From Scandinavium manionii (GTDB lineage Bacteria > Pseudomonadota > Gammaproteobacteria > Enterobacterales > Enterobacteriaceae), in NCBI RefSeq assembly GCF_024764775.1, contig NZ_JALIGC010000039.1, positions 248,001 through 312,000 on the forward strand: a stretch of 64,000 bases of DNA, given 5' to 3'. The stretch's first letter is position 1. Each line of letters opens with the position of its first letter. The notes below the pieces were generated by a model. It did no database searches. It saw only the letters and a list, made by a program, of their open reading frames with translations, and was not told the origin of the DNA. The translations under genes were made by a program, and so were the position numbers. Below, one piece after another: positions 40,185 through 47,736 of the stretch.

Positions 40185-42011
40185 GTGAACGGTGAACTGA
40201 TTTGGGTGTTGTGCCTGCTGGCGGTAGCGGTACTGCTTTTCGCCACCGGTAAAGTGCGCATGGATGCCGTCGCCCTGCTGGTTATTGTTGCCTTTGTTCT
40301 GAGCGGAACGCTCACCCTCAGCGAAGCCTTTTCCGGCTTCAGCGATCCTAACGTCATCCTTATTGCCGCGCTGTTTATCATCGGCGACGGACTCGTGCGC
40401 ACCGGCGTTGCTACCAGTATGGGCTCATGGCTGGTGAAAGTGGCGGGCAACAGCGAAATCAAAATGCTGGTGTTCCTGATGCTGACGGTGGCCGGGCTTG
40501 GCGCGTTTATGAGCTCCACCGGCGTGGTAGCCATCTTCATTCCCGTCGTGCTTAGCGTCTGCATGCGCATGAACACCTCGCCGTCGCGCTTAATGATGCC
40601 GTTGAGTTTTGCCGGGCTTATCAGCGGCATGATGACGCTGGTCGCTACACCGCCAAACCTGGTGATTAACAGCGAGCTGCTCCGCGAAGGTTTGCAAGGT
40701 TTCAGTTTCTTTAGCGTGACGCCGATTGGGCTGGTGGTACTTCTGCTCGGTATTGTGTATATGCTGCTGGTGCGTTTTATGCTTCCCGGCGACGATGGAA
40801 ACCCAAAGAATGATAAACGCCGCACGTTTCGCGATTTAATCAAAGAGTATCGCCTGAACGGCCGTGCGCGCCGATTGGCTATCCGTCCGGGCTCACCGCT
40901 GGTCGGGCAGCGTCTGGATGACCTCAAATTGCGTGAGCGCTACGGTGCAAACGTGATCGGCGTAGAGCGCTGGCGACGTTTCCGTCGTGTGATTGTCAAC
41001 GTTAACGGCGTGTCGGAGTTTCATGCGCGTGACGTCCTGCTCATTGATATGTCAGCGGCAGACGTCGACCTGCGACAGTTTTGCACGGAGCAGCTGCTGG
41101 AGCCGATGGTGCTGCGTGGCGAGTATTTTTCCGACCAGGCGCTGGACGTTGGCATGGCCGAAGTATCGTTGATCCCGGATTCAGAACGGGCAGGCAAAAC
41201 GGTGCGGGAAATGGAATTTCGTACCCGCTTTGGGCTGAATGTGGTGGGCATGAAACGCGACGGTAAAGCCGTCGATGGCGCAGTGGTGGATGAAACCATA
41301 GCGCTGGGCGACATTCTGCTGGTGGTAGGCAACTGGAAACAGATAGCACAGCTCTCACAGCGTGGGCGTGATTTTGTGGTGCATAACATGCCAATAGAAG
41401 TTAACGATGCCTCCCCGGCGCACAGCCAGGCGCCACATGCCATTTTCTGCCTGGTGTTGATGGTTGCGCTGATGCTGACGGACGAAATCCCTAACCCGAT
41501 AGCCGCAATAATTTCTTGTTTGCTGATGGGCAAATTCCGCTGCATCAACGCCGAAAGCGCTTATAAAGCCATTCACTGGCCGAGCATTATTTTGATTGTC
41601 GGGATGATGCCGTTTGCGCTCGCCCTGCAAAAAACCGGCGGCGTAGATTTAGTGGTGAAAGGGCTGATGGACGTCGGCGGCGGGCAGGGGCCGTATCTGA
41701 TGCTGATCTGTCTGTTCGTGATGTGCGCCACGATTGGTTTGTTTATATCCAACACCGCCACCGCGGTGCTGATGGCGCCGATTGCGCTGGCTGCGGCAAA
41801 ATCGATGGGCGTGTCGCCTTATCCGTTTGCAATGATGGTGGCGATGGCGGCCTCTGCGGCATTTATGACGCCAGTATCCTCACCGGTTAACACGCTGGTA
41901 CTGGGGCCGGGGAAATACGGCTTCAGTGATTTTGTGAAGATTGGCGTGCCGTTCACGGTGTTAGTGATGGTGGTGTGCGTGGTGCTGATTCCGGTGCTGT
42001 TTCCATTTTAA
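40185..42011 (+). CDS. yfbS: SLC13/DASS-family transporter YfbS with RCK_C domains
   Basis: A 608-residue inner-membrane protein of the divalent anion:Na+ symporter/ArsB-NhaD class. Membrane regions flank a central soluble insert (about residues 205-400) with two TrkA-C (RCK_C) domains, for example RPGSPLVGQRLDDLKLRERY and SERAGKTVREMEFRTRFGLN. The second half repeats the membrane fold (for example LFISNTATAVLMAPIALAAA and FMTPVSSPVNTLVLGPGKY, a family signature). The substrate is unknown. GTG 40185 is the start, after GACAAGGACATGTT. Confidence 0.93.
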   Translation: MNGELIWVLCLLAVAVLLFATGKVRMDAVALLVIVAFVLSGTLTLSEAFSGFSDPNVILIAALFIIGDGLVRTGVATSMGSWLVKVAGNSEIKMLVFLMLTVAGLGAFMSSTGVVAIFIPVVLSVCMRMNTSPSRLMMPLSFAGLISGMMTLVATPPNLVINSELLREGLQGFSFFSVTPIGLVVLLLGIVYMLLVRFMLPGDDGNPKNDKRRTFRDLIKEYRLNGRARRLAIRPGSPLVGQRLDDLKLRERYGANVIGVERWRRFRRVIVNVNGVSEFHARDVLLIDMSAADVDLRQFCTEQLLEPMVLRGEYFSDQALDVGMAEVSLIPDSERAGKTVREMEFRTRFGLNVVGMKRDGKAVDGAVVDETIALGDILLVVGNWKQIAQLSQRGRDFVVHNMPIEVNDASPAHSQAPHAIFCLVLMVALMLTDEIPNPIAAIISCLLMGKFRCINAESAYKAIHWPSIILIVGMMPFALALQKTGGVDLVVKGLMDVGGGQGPYLMLICLFVMCATIGLFISNTATAVLMAPIALAAAKSMGVSPYPFAMMVAMAASAAFMTPVSSPVNTLVLGPGKYGFSDFVKIGVPFTVLVMVVCVVLIPVLFPF

Positions 42012-42018
42012 TTCTATT

Positions 42019-42093
42019 CCCCGGCGGCGTAAGTGCTTACCGGGGCGACATAAAGCCCGGTTTGTAGGCCCAACCAGCTACACGCTGCCGGGC
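42019..42093. repeat. REP pair (BIME) between yfbS and yfbR
   Basis: Two REP-like units in opposite orientation. The first, 42019-42046, has CCCCGG and CCGGGG arms around CGGCGTAAGTGCTTA. The second, 42064-42093, begins GTAGGCCC and ends GCTGCCGGGC. They lie between two converging genes, a standard REP position. Confidence 0.8.
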
Positions 42094-42101
42094 AGAGCGA
42101 G

Positions 42102-42701
42102 TTAAAGTGGGGAATCCTGACTGATTTCATCCAGCGATAGCTGAAAACTCGGCACAAAGACCCGCATGAAATAGTCCATTTCGGGGCTGCGGCGCGATTC
42201 CAGCGTTTTTTCCAGACGGCTTTTCGCCAGCAAAAATTCGTTATTTCCTGCGGAAAGTTCTTCCAGACATTTCAGGTACGCACACAGCGCATCGGCCTGC
42301 TTAACCAGCAGTCTTTCTTCTTCGCTGCACTGATGCTCATCAATCAGCGGCGCGAAGATATCGCGCAGTTCTTCCGGCACCATGTCGACCAGTTTCTGCT
42401 GGGCGATCTTCTCAATCGCTTTATATTCCTGCGCGATTTGCGAGTTGAAGTATTTTACCGGGGTCGGCAGGTCGCCGGTCAGCACTTCGGACGCGTCGTG
42501 ATACATCGCCAGCAAAGCGATGCGCTCGGCGTTCACCGAACCGTTAAATTTGCGGTTTTTAATCGCTGCCAGCGCGTGGGCCACCATCGCAACTTGCAAA
42601 CTGTGCTCGGAGACGTTTTCGGTGCGCACGTTGCGCATCAGCGGCCAGCGGTTGATCAACTTCAGACGGGAAAGATGGGCAAAGAAATGACTCTGGCTCA
42701 T
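42102..42701 (-). CDS. yfbR: 5'-deoxynucleotidase YfbR
   Basis: A 199-residue HD-domain phosphohydrolase that removes phosphate from dNMPs in a Co2+-dependent way and supports thymidylate salvage. The metal ligands are His33 (SEHSLQVAMVAHAL), His68-Asp69 (MYHDASEVLTGDLPTPVK) and a later Asp in LVKQADALCAYLKCLEEL. The start is ATG 42701 with GAGG upstream; an in-frame TTG four codons earlier is not used. Length matches E. coli. Confidence 0.97.
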   Translation of the reverse strand: MSQSHFFAHLSRLKLINRWPLMRNVRTENVSEHSLQVAMVAHALAAIKNRKFNGSVNAERIALLAMYHDASEVLTGDLPTPVKYFNSQIAQEYKAIEKIAQQKLVDMVPEELRDIFAPLIDEHQCSEEERLLVKQADALCAYLKCLEELSAGNNEFLLAKSRLEKTLESRRSPEMDYFMRVFVPSFQLSLDEISQDSPL

Positions 42702-42748
42702 GGGGGGCCTCAATGCGTAACAGCAGGTTACCCATTGTGCGCTGAGTT

Positions 42749-42775
42749 GACCGCCGGATGCAAACCCCGGCGGTC
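42749..42775 (-). terminator. Hairpin between alaA and yfbR
   Basis: GACCGCCGG (42749-42757) and CCGGCGGTC (42767-42775) form a perfect 9-bp stem with a 9-base loop. It has no T tract on either side. It lies 7 bp after the alaA stop on the minus strand and is probably an mRNA 3' stabiliser or weak terminator. Confidence 0.55.
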
Positions 42776-42782
42776 GACGGCG

Positions 42783-44000
42783 TTATGCCTGACGGTAGCC
42801 GGACAGGAAGCGGCTGAAGCGCGAGATAGACATTTCCAGGTCATCCATGCGCGGTAGCGTAACGATACGCACGTGATCTGGCCACGGCCAGTTGAAGGCA
42901 GAGCCCTGAACCAGCAGCACTTTTTCCTGCAGCAGGAAATCGAGCACCATTTTCTGGTCGTCGTGAATATTAAAACGCTTGCTGTCGATTTTCGGGAACA
43001 TATACAGCGCGCCGTTTGGCTTCACGCAACTGACGCCCGGGATGTCGTTGATCAATTCCCACGCACGGTTACGCTGCTCATACAGACGACCGCCCGGCAC
43101 GATAAATTCGCTGATGCTCTGATAACCGCCCAGCGCCGTCTGAATAGCGTGCTGTGCCGGAACGTTGGCGCATAACCGCATCGAGGCCAGCATTTCCAGA
43201 CCTTCGATGTAGCCTTTGGCGTGTTTCTTCGGCCCGTTCAGAACCATCCATCCCTGGCGGAAACCCGCTACGCGGTAGGTTTTTGACAGGCCGTTGAAAG
43301 TGACGGTCAGCAGATCCGGCGCCAGGGCGGCAATCGAATGGTGCTGGGCTTCGTCGTAGAGGATCTTGTCGTAGATTTCGTCGGCGAAAATAATCAGATT
43401 GTTTTGACGCGCGATTTCCACGATCTCCAGCAGTAGCTCTTTGGAGTACACCGCGCCGGTTGGGTTGTTTGGGTTAATAATCACGATCCCACGGGTTCGC
43501 GGGGTTATCTTGGCGCGAATGTCGTCAAGGTCCGGGAACCAGCCTGCAGATTCATCACACAGATAATGCACCGCTTTACCGCTGGAGAGCGACACTGCCG
43601 CCGTCCATAACGGGTAATCCGGGGCCGGAACCAGCATTTCATCACCGCTGTTGAGCAGCGCCTGCATCGCCTGAACGATAAGCTCAGACACACCGTTACC
43701 GATGTAGATATCTTCTACCGTAACGTCACGCATATCGCGTGCCTGGTAGTGCTGCATGATGGCCTTACGGGCCGAATAGAGGCCCTTGGAATCGCAATAG
43801 CCCTGTGCTGTTGGAAGATTACGGATCACATCGACGAGGATTTCGTCAGGGGCGTCGAAGCCGAACGGGGCCGGGTTGCCGATATTCAGTTTAAGAACCT
43901 TGTTGCCTTCTTCTTCAAGACGTTTAGCTTCTTTTAGTACCGGACCGCGGATGTCATAACAGACATTATCTAATTTGCTGGATTTTTCGATGGGGGACAT
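42783..44000 (-). CDS. alaA: Glutamate-pyruvate aminotransferase AlaA
   Basis: AlaA is the main alanine-forming transaminase, converting pyruvate and glutamate to alanine and 2-oxoglutarate. The 405-residue class I aminotransferase begins at ATG 44000 (MSPIEKSSKLDNVCYDIRGP). The open frame to 44210 has no ribosome site and is AT-rich. The PLP-binding Lys is Lys240, in FNGLSKTYRVAGFRQG; other motifs are NPNNPTGAVYS and FADEIYDKILYD. The 940-bp region upstream separates it from divergent lrhA. Confidence 0.97.
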   Translation of the reverse strand: MSPIEKSSKLDNVCYDIRGPVLKEAKRLEEEGNKVLKLNIGNPAPFGFDAPDEILVDVIRNLPTAQGYCDSKGLYSARKAIMQHYQARDMRDVTVEDIYIGNGVSELIVQAMQALLNSGDEMLVPAPDYPLWTAAVSLSSGKAVHYLCDESAGWFPDLDDIRAKITPRTRGIVIINPNNPTGAVYSKELLLEIVEIARQNNLIIFADEIYDKILYDEAQHHSIAALAPDLLTVTFNGLSKTYRVAGFRQGWMVLNGPKKHAKGYIEGLEMLASMRLCANVPAQHAIQTALGGYQSISEFIVPGGRLYEQRNRAWELINDIPGVSCVKPNGALYMFPKIDSKRFNIHDDQKMVLDFLLQEKVLLVQGSAFNWPWPDHVRIVTLPRMDDLEMSISRFSRFLSGYRQA

Positions 44001-44941
44001 GAATCTTGACCTTTTCGCTAGTTTTGCCACTCCCTGCCGTGGAAGTCTGCACGGAATAAGGTACTCCCCATCACGGGTATTTTGAAGGGTTGGCAGGACA
44101 ATATTTTGCACATTACGTGATGCCTGTGTGATTTGTTTGGCTGCTATTTGGCCGCTTCGTCTGCCTAAATCACCATGTTTAGTATTGTCCATAGTGATTA
44201 ATGTTGTCACTTGTCTTTGCGTGTGGATTTTTAACTAATTTTATCTGGGGTGCAGCCGACTATCCTGCCGGGTTCATTTTGATATCAGGCGAAATTTTAA
44301 CCACTAAAAGCTGACGGTTTGCTACCCTATGGATGAGGATTAATATCTCTGTCTGTGAATACATTGTTAAGCGTTGTTAATGAAAGAATATTTAAATAAT
44401 TAATGTTTTTCATTAATTGCAAAGTTGTCTCTGCGGTTTGTTAATTTATTTAGAAATCATGATCATCATTTAAAAATTCATGTAAGATAATACCTAATAA
44501 CACTTATAAATATAAAGGTTTTGCGGTAGGATACCGTGGTAAGCAGGCTCCGATTATCAGCGTCCAGGTGATATCCGTGTTTGCTGGTATAATATAACTT
44601 GATGTTATTGCTCATATTTTTGTGGTGTTTTATGTGTCTGTAATTTTTGACGTTATTGTTGAGTGTTCTTTAAGACTTTAAAGTTAAAGTAACAACTTTT
44701 TTGAAAATCCTCACGTAAAAGTGTCAGAAATAATTAAATCATCATTCAGGTGTAAACGAAAATATAGCTAAGGGGTCTGCTTAAAGAGAAGCAGGCAGGC
44801 AATTATAATGCAATAACGCTCTTTCAGGCATTCGTCCGGCTTGCCGGGCCGTGGGATATGATTCAAAAGGAATTGCCTGATTTTCTTAGAGCACAGCATC
44901 AACCAGGCAGGTCAGCACAAGCAACCTGTAAGTGAAGAAAT
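44001..44941. promoter_or_regulatory. Long divergent alaA / lrhA control region
   Basis: No convincing gene is seen in these 941 bp. The region is AT-rich, particularly 44300-44800, with many short A/T runs. Such regions are typical of H-NS-sensitive promoters. It contains a strong -10 with a -35-like element (44781-44809) and a 9-bp inverted repeat (44796-44804 with 44871-44879) near lrhA. In E. coli, lrhA has a leader of several hundred bases, as I recall, so much of this may be transcribed. Confidence 0.6.
44781..44809 (+). promoter_or_regulatory. Candidate proximal promoter of lrhA
   Basis: TTAAAG (44781-44786), 17 bp, TATAAT (44804-44809). The -10 is perfect and the -35 weak. Predicted initiation near 44816 gives a leader of about 126 nt, which contains GC-rich hairpin-forming sequence around 44836-44851. 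Confidence 0.5.
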
Positions 44942-45883
44942 ATGATTAACGCAAATCGTCCGATATTGAATCTCGATCTCGATCTGCTGAGAACGTTTGT
45001 TGCGGTCGCTGATCTGAACACCTTTGCTGCAGCTGCGGCTGCTGTGTGTCGTACCCAGTCTGCTGTCAGCCAGCAGATGCAGCGCCTTGAGCAGCTGGTT
45101 GGTAAAGAGCTGTTCGCCCGTCATGGTCGAAATAAGCTGCTGACGGAACATGGCATACAGCTGCTGGGCTATGCGCGCAAAATTCTGCGCTTTAACGATG
45201 AAGCCTGTACGTCGCTGATGTTTAGTTCCCTGCAAGGGATGTTAACCATCGGTTCTTCTGATGAATCAGCGGACACCATTCTGCCTTTCTTGCTCAACCG
45301 TATCAGTTCGGTCTACCCGAAGCTGTCACTGGATGTGCGCGTTAAGCGTCATGGCGAAATGGGCAACATGTTGCAGGCCAGCGAAGTCGATCTGGTGTTA
45401 ACCACCCATCGTCTGGAGCAGTATGACGCGATTTCATTGCGTACTTCACCAACGCTCTGGTATTGCGCCGCGGATTACATGCTTCCGCCTGGCGAACCCG
45501 TACCGTTGGTGTTGCTCGACGATCCAAGTCCGTTCCGCGATATGATTATTGATACCCTGAATGCCGCACGCATTCCGTGGCGTCTGGCGTACGTCGCCTC
45601 TACGCTGTCTGCCGTACGGGCAGCGGTGAAGGCTGGATTAGGCGTAACTGCGCGTCCGGTGGAGATGATGAGCCCGGAACTGCGCGTACTGGGTAAAAGT
45701 GACGGATTACCGCAATTGCCCGACACCGAGTATCTGCTGAGCTGTAACACCCACAGCCCGAACGAGCTGGTGCAGGCCATTTTCCAGTCGCTGGATAGCT
45801 ACAATAATCCCTGGTATCAGCACGGGACATATACCTCCGAAGGGGGAGACGATAACCTTGTTACTGAGAAGGATTTAGAGTAA
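44942..45883 (+). CDS. lrhA: LysR-family regulator LrhA
   Basis: LrhA represses flhDC, and so motility and chemotaxis, and affects RpoS and type 1 fimbriae in E. coli. The 313-residue protein has the LysR HTH at about 12-70 (LDLDLLRTFVAVADLNTFAA, then AVCRTQSAVSQQMQRLEQL) and a C-terminal substrate-binding domain. Its C-terminus (YTSEGGDDNLVTEKDLE) is acidic. ATG 44942 follows GTGAAGAAAT, a weak site. It is transcribed in the same direction as nuo but is separated by terminators. Confidence 0.96.
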   Translation: MINANRPILNLDLDLLRTFVAVADLNTFAAAAAAVCRTQSAVSQQMQRLEQLVGKELFARHGRNKLLTEHGIQLLGYARKILRFNDEACTSLMFSSLQGMLTIGSSDESADTILPFLLNRISSVYPKLSLDVRVKRHGEMGNMLQASEVDLVLTTHRLEQYDAISLRTSPTLWYCAADYMLPPGEPVPLVLLDDPSPFRDMIIDTLNAARIPWRLAYVASTLSAVRAAVKAGLGVTARPVEMMSPELRVLGKSDGLPQLPDTEYLLSCNTHSPNELVQAIFQSLDSYNNPWYQHGTYTSEGGDDNLVTEKDLE

Positions 45884-45921
45884 CGAGTCCCGTTCTATCT
45901 GGTAACAATTTGTAAGTGTAA

Positions 45922-45963
45922 AAAAAGGCCGCTGAAGCGTAAATTATGTTCAGCGGCCTTTTT
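45922..45963 (+). terminator. Terminator after lrhA
   Basis: AAAAAGGCCGCTGAA (45922-45936) pairs perfectly with TTCAGCGGCCTTTTT (45949-45963) around a 12-base loop. This 15-bp stem with T5 is the strongest terminator in the window. Confidence 0.95.
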
Positions 45964-46157
45964 ATTGGGGAAAGAGTGAACGGATGTGTGCCGTTTCGTT
46001 TATTTATACTTATTTTTCATTAGGTTGTTAAATGCCACGCACCATTTGCCACTCTTTACAAACCCAACTTCCCACTTCCTGCTAATGTTAAAAAAACGGC
46101 CGGATTGTTGCCGTTTTACAGTGCGAATTAACAGAAGCGTGTCTCAGATCAAGAAAA

Positions 46158-46173
46158 TACTCCCCAATAGGGG
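46158..46173. promoter_or_regulatory. NarL/NarP-like 7-2-7 site upstream of nuoA
   Basis: TACTCCC-CA-ATAGGGG approximates the NarL/NarP arrangement TACYYMT-NN-AKRRGTA with two or three mismatches. The surrounding CTCCCC-AATAG-GGGGAG is also a hairpin. NarL activation of nuo is known in E. coli, but this match is imperfect. Confidence 0.35.
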
Positions 46174-46375
46174 GAGGAATCACCGGAGATTCCTGTCAAA
46201 ATAGAAGGGTAATTAGTGTTTAAGCCTCAGACGGACACGATTCACCAACCGTAAATTCCCTCGGTCATTTCGTCGCGAAAAGGCTAAAGGGCATTTAATG
46301 TTAATGAAAGGTGTTCGGTGTAAATTAATGTGAGGAAACTTTTGTTAAAGTTGACAAAAGGTTATAGAAAGGAGT

Positions 46376-46433
46376 AAAAAACCACATCATTTTGATGTTT
46401 AAGCCATTAGTGGCACACATTTTGTGGTTTTTT
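46376..46433 (+). promoter_or_regulatory. Inverted arms in the nuo leader (possible attenuator)
   Basis: AAAAAACCACA (46376-46386) is the exact reverse complement of TGTGGTTTTTT (46423-46433). An internal hairpin ACATCA-TTT-TGATGT (46384-46398) overlaps the left arm, so the two structures exclude each other. The right arm ends in T6, like an intrinsic terminator. GC content is low, so stability is doubtful. Confidence 0.35.
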
Positions 46434-46510
46434 CATTCCTCCCCATGAATCATGTGGCGTTCATCTGCCAGCCAGAGCAGAGTTTCAGCGCTACTTATTT
46501 TGGTTAAGCA

Positions 46511-46957
46511 ATGCGTATGTCAACATCCACTGAAGTCATCGCTCATCACTGGGCATTCGCTATATTTCTCATCATTGCCATAGGCCTCTGCTGTCTGATG
46601 CTTGTTGGCGGTTGGTATCTCGGCGGTCGCGCGCGCGCGCGTAGCAAGAACACCCCGTTCGAGTCGGGTATCGACTCTGTGGGCTCCGCTCGCTTACGTC
46701 TCTCGGCGAAGTTCTACCTGGTCGCCATGTTCTTCGTCATCTTTGACGTGGAAGCCCTTTACCTTTACGCATGGTCTACGTCTATCCGCGAAAGCGGTTG
46801 GGTGGGCTTTGTGGAAGCCGCAATTTTCATTTTAGTGTTACTGGCAGGCCTGGTTTACCTCGTCCGCATCGGTGCGCTGGACTGGACGCCGTCGCGCTCC
46901 CGTCGCACGCTGGTTAACCCGGAAACCGACAGTACTACTAATCGTCATACGCAGTAA
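46511..46957 (+). CDS. nuoA: NADH-quinone oxidoreductase subunit A
   Basis: A 148-residue membrane subunit of respiratory complex I (ND3 homolog) with three helices: WAFAIFLIIAIGLCCLMLVG, FYLVAMFFVIFDVEALYLYA and VEAAIFILVLLAGLVYLVRI. The conserved loop FESGIDSVGSARLRLSAKF carries residues at the junction with NuoD and NuoB. ATG 46511 follows TTGGTTAAGCA, a weak ribosome site. It is the first of 13 genes. A 12-base alternating CG run (46628-46639) encodes its RARAR stretch. Confidence 0.98.
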   Translation: MRMSTSTEVIAHHWAFAIFLIIAIGLCCLMLVGGWYLGGRARARSKNTPFESGIDSVGSARLRLSAKFYLVAMFFVIFDVEALYLYAWSTSIRESGWVGFVEAAIFILVLLAGLVYLVRIGALDWTPSRSRRTLVNPETDSTTNRHTQ

Positions 46958-46972
46958 AAGCGAGGCAATAAG

Positions 46973-47647
46973 ATGGATTATACGCTCACCCGCATAGATC
47001 CTAACGGTGAGAACGACCGTTACCCCCTGCAAAAACAGGAGATCGTAACCGACCCTCTTGAGCAGGAAGTAAACAAAAGTGTGTACATGGGCAAGCTCGA
47101 AAATGCCCTGCACGATATGGTCAACTGGGGTCGCAAGAACTCAATCTGGCCATACAACTTTGGCCTTTCCTGCTGCTACGTTGAAATGGTGACGTCATTC
47201 ACTGCGGTGCATGACGTTGCGCGTTTTGGGGCAGAAGTACTGCGTGCTTCCCCACGTCAGGCTGACCTGATGGTAGTTGCCGGTACCTGTTTCACCAAAA
47301 TGGCCCCGGTCATTCAGCGTCTGTACGATCAAATGCTTGAGCCAAAGTGGGTTATTTCCATGGGCGCCTGTGCAAACTCTGGCGGCATGTACGACATTTA
47401 CTCTGTTGTACAGGGCGTCGATAAGTTTATCCCGGTCGATGTTTATATCCCTGGCTGCCCGCCGCGTCCGGAAGCCTACATGCAGGCTCTGATGCTGCTG
47501 CAGGAATCCATCGGCAAAGAACGTCGTCCGCTCTCGTGGGTGGTTGGCGATCAGGGCGTGTATCGCGCCAACATGCAATCTGAGCGCGAGCGTAAACGCG
47601 GCGAACGTATTGCTGTGACGAATCTGCGGACACCCGACGAGATTTAA
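46973..47647 (+). CDS. nuoB: NADH-quinone oxidoreductase subunit B
   Basis: The subunit that holds cluster N2, the last iron-sulfur centre before quinone. Its four Cys ligands are Cys67 and Cys68 (SCCYVEM), Cys133 (GACANSGGMY) and Cys162 (IPGCPPRPEAYM). The 224-residue length is 4 longer than K-12 NuoB because of an ENALH-type stretch at 43-47. ATG 46973 follows GCGAGGCAATAAG. It lies 15 bp after nuoA. Confidence 0.98.
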   Translation: MDYTLTRIDPNGENDRYPLQKQEIVTDPLEQEVNKSVYMGKLENALHDMVNWGRKNSIWPYNFGLSCCYVEMVTSFTAVHDVARFGAEVLRASPRQADLMVVAGTCFTKMAPVIQRLYDQMLEPKWVISMGACANSGGMYDIYSVVQGVDKFIPVDVYIPGCPPRPEAYMQALMLLQESIGKERRPLSWVVGDQGVYRANMQSERERKRGERIAVTNLRTPDEI

Positions 47648-47736
47648 CTTTGCGCCTGTGGGCAGTGGACAAAGCCTTCGCATATCAAAATTAATAGCGC
47701 GGAGCCACGCCCAACAGTCACCACGGAACTTTTGCA

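Larger units (their letters stand above)
45964..46510 (+). promoter_or_regulatory. nuo operon control region
   Basis: A 547-bp AT-rich region with no credible gene; a 72-codon ORF at 45986-46204 has no codon bias or family features. In E. coli the equivalent region holds nuo promoters responding to FNR, ArcA, NarL, IHF and Fis. Seen here are a second hairpin AAAACGGC-N9-GCCGTTTT (46093-46117), a NarL-like dyad (46158-46173), a TTGACA at 46351-46356 without a good -10, and long inverted arms at 46376-46433. The distal hairpin may be a second lrhA terminator. Confidence 0.6.

Noticed and set aside
44001..44210. N-terminal extension of alaA
   Set aside because: The 70 extra residues have no family counterpart, and ATG 44000 gives the standard AlaA start.
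45986..46204. A 72-codon ORF between lrhA and nuoA
   Set aside because: It overlaps regulatory hairpins, has no ribosome site, and has a composition typical of noncoding AT-rich DNA.
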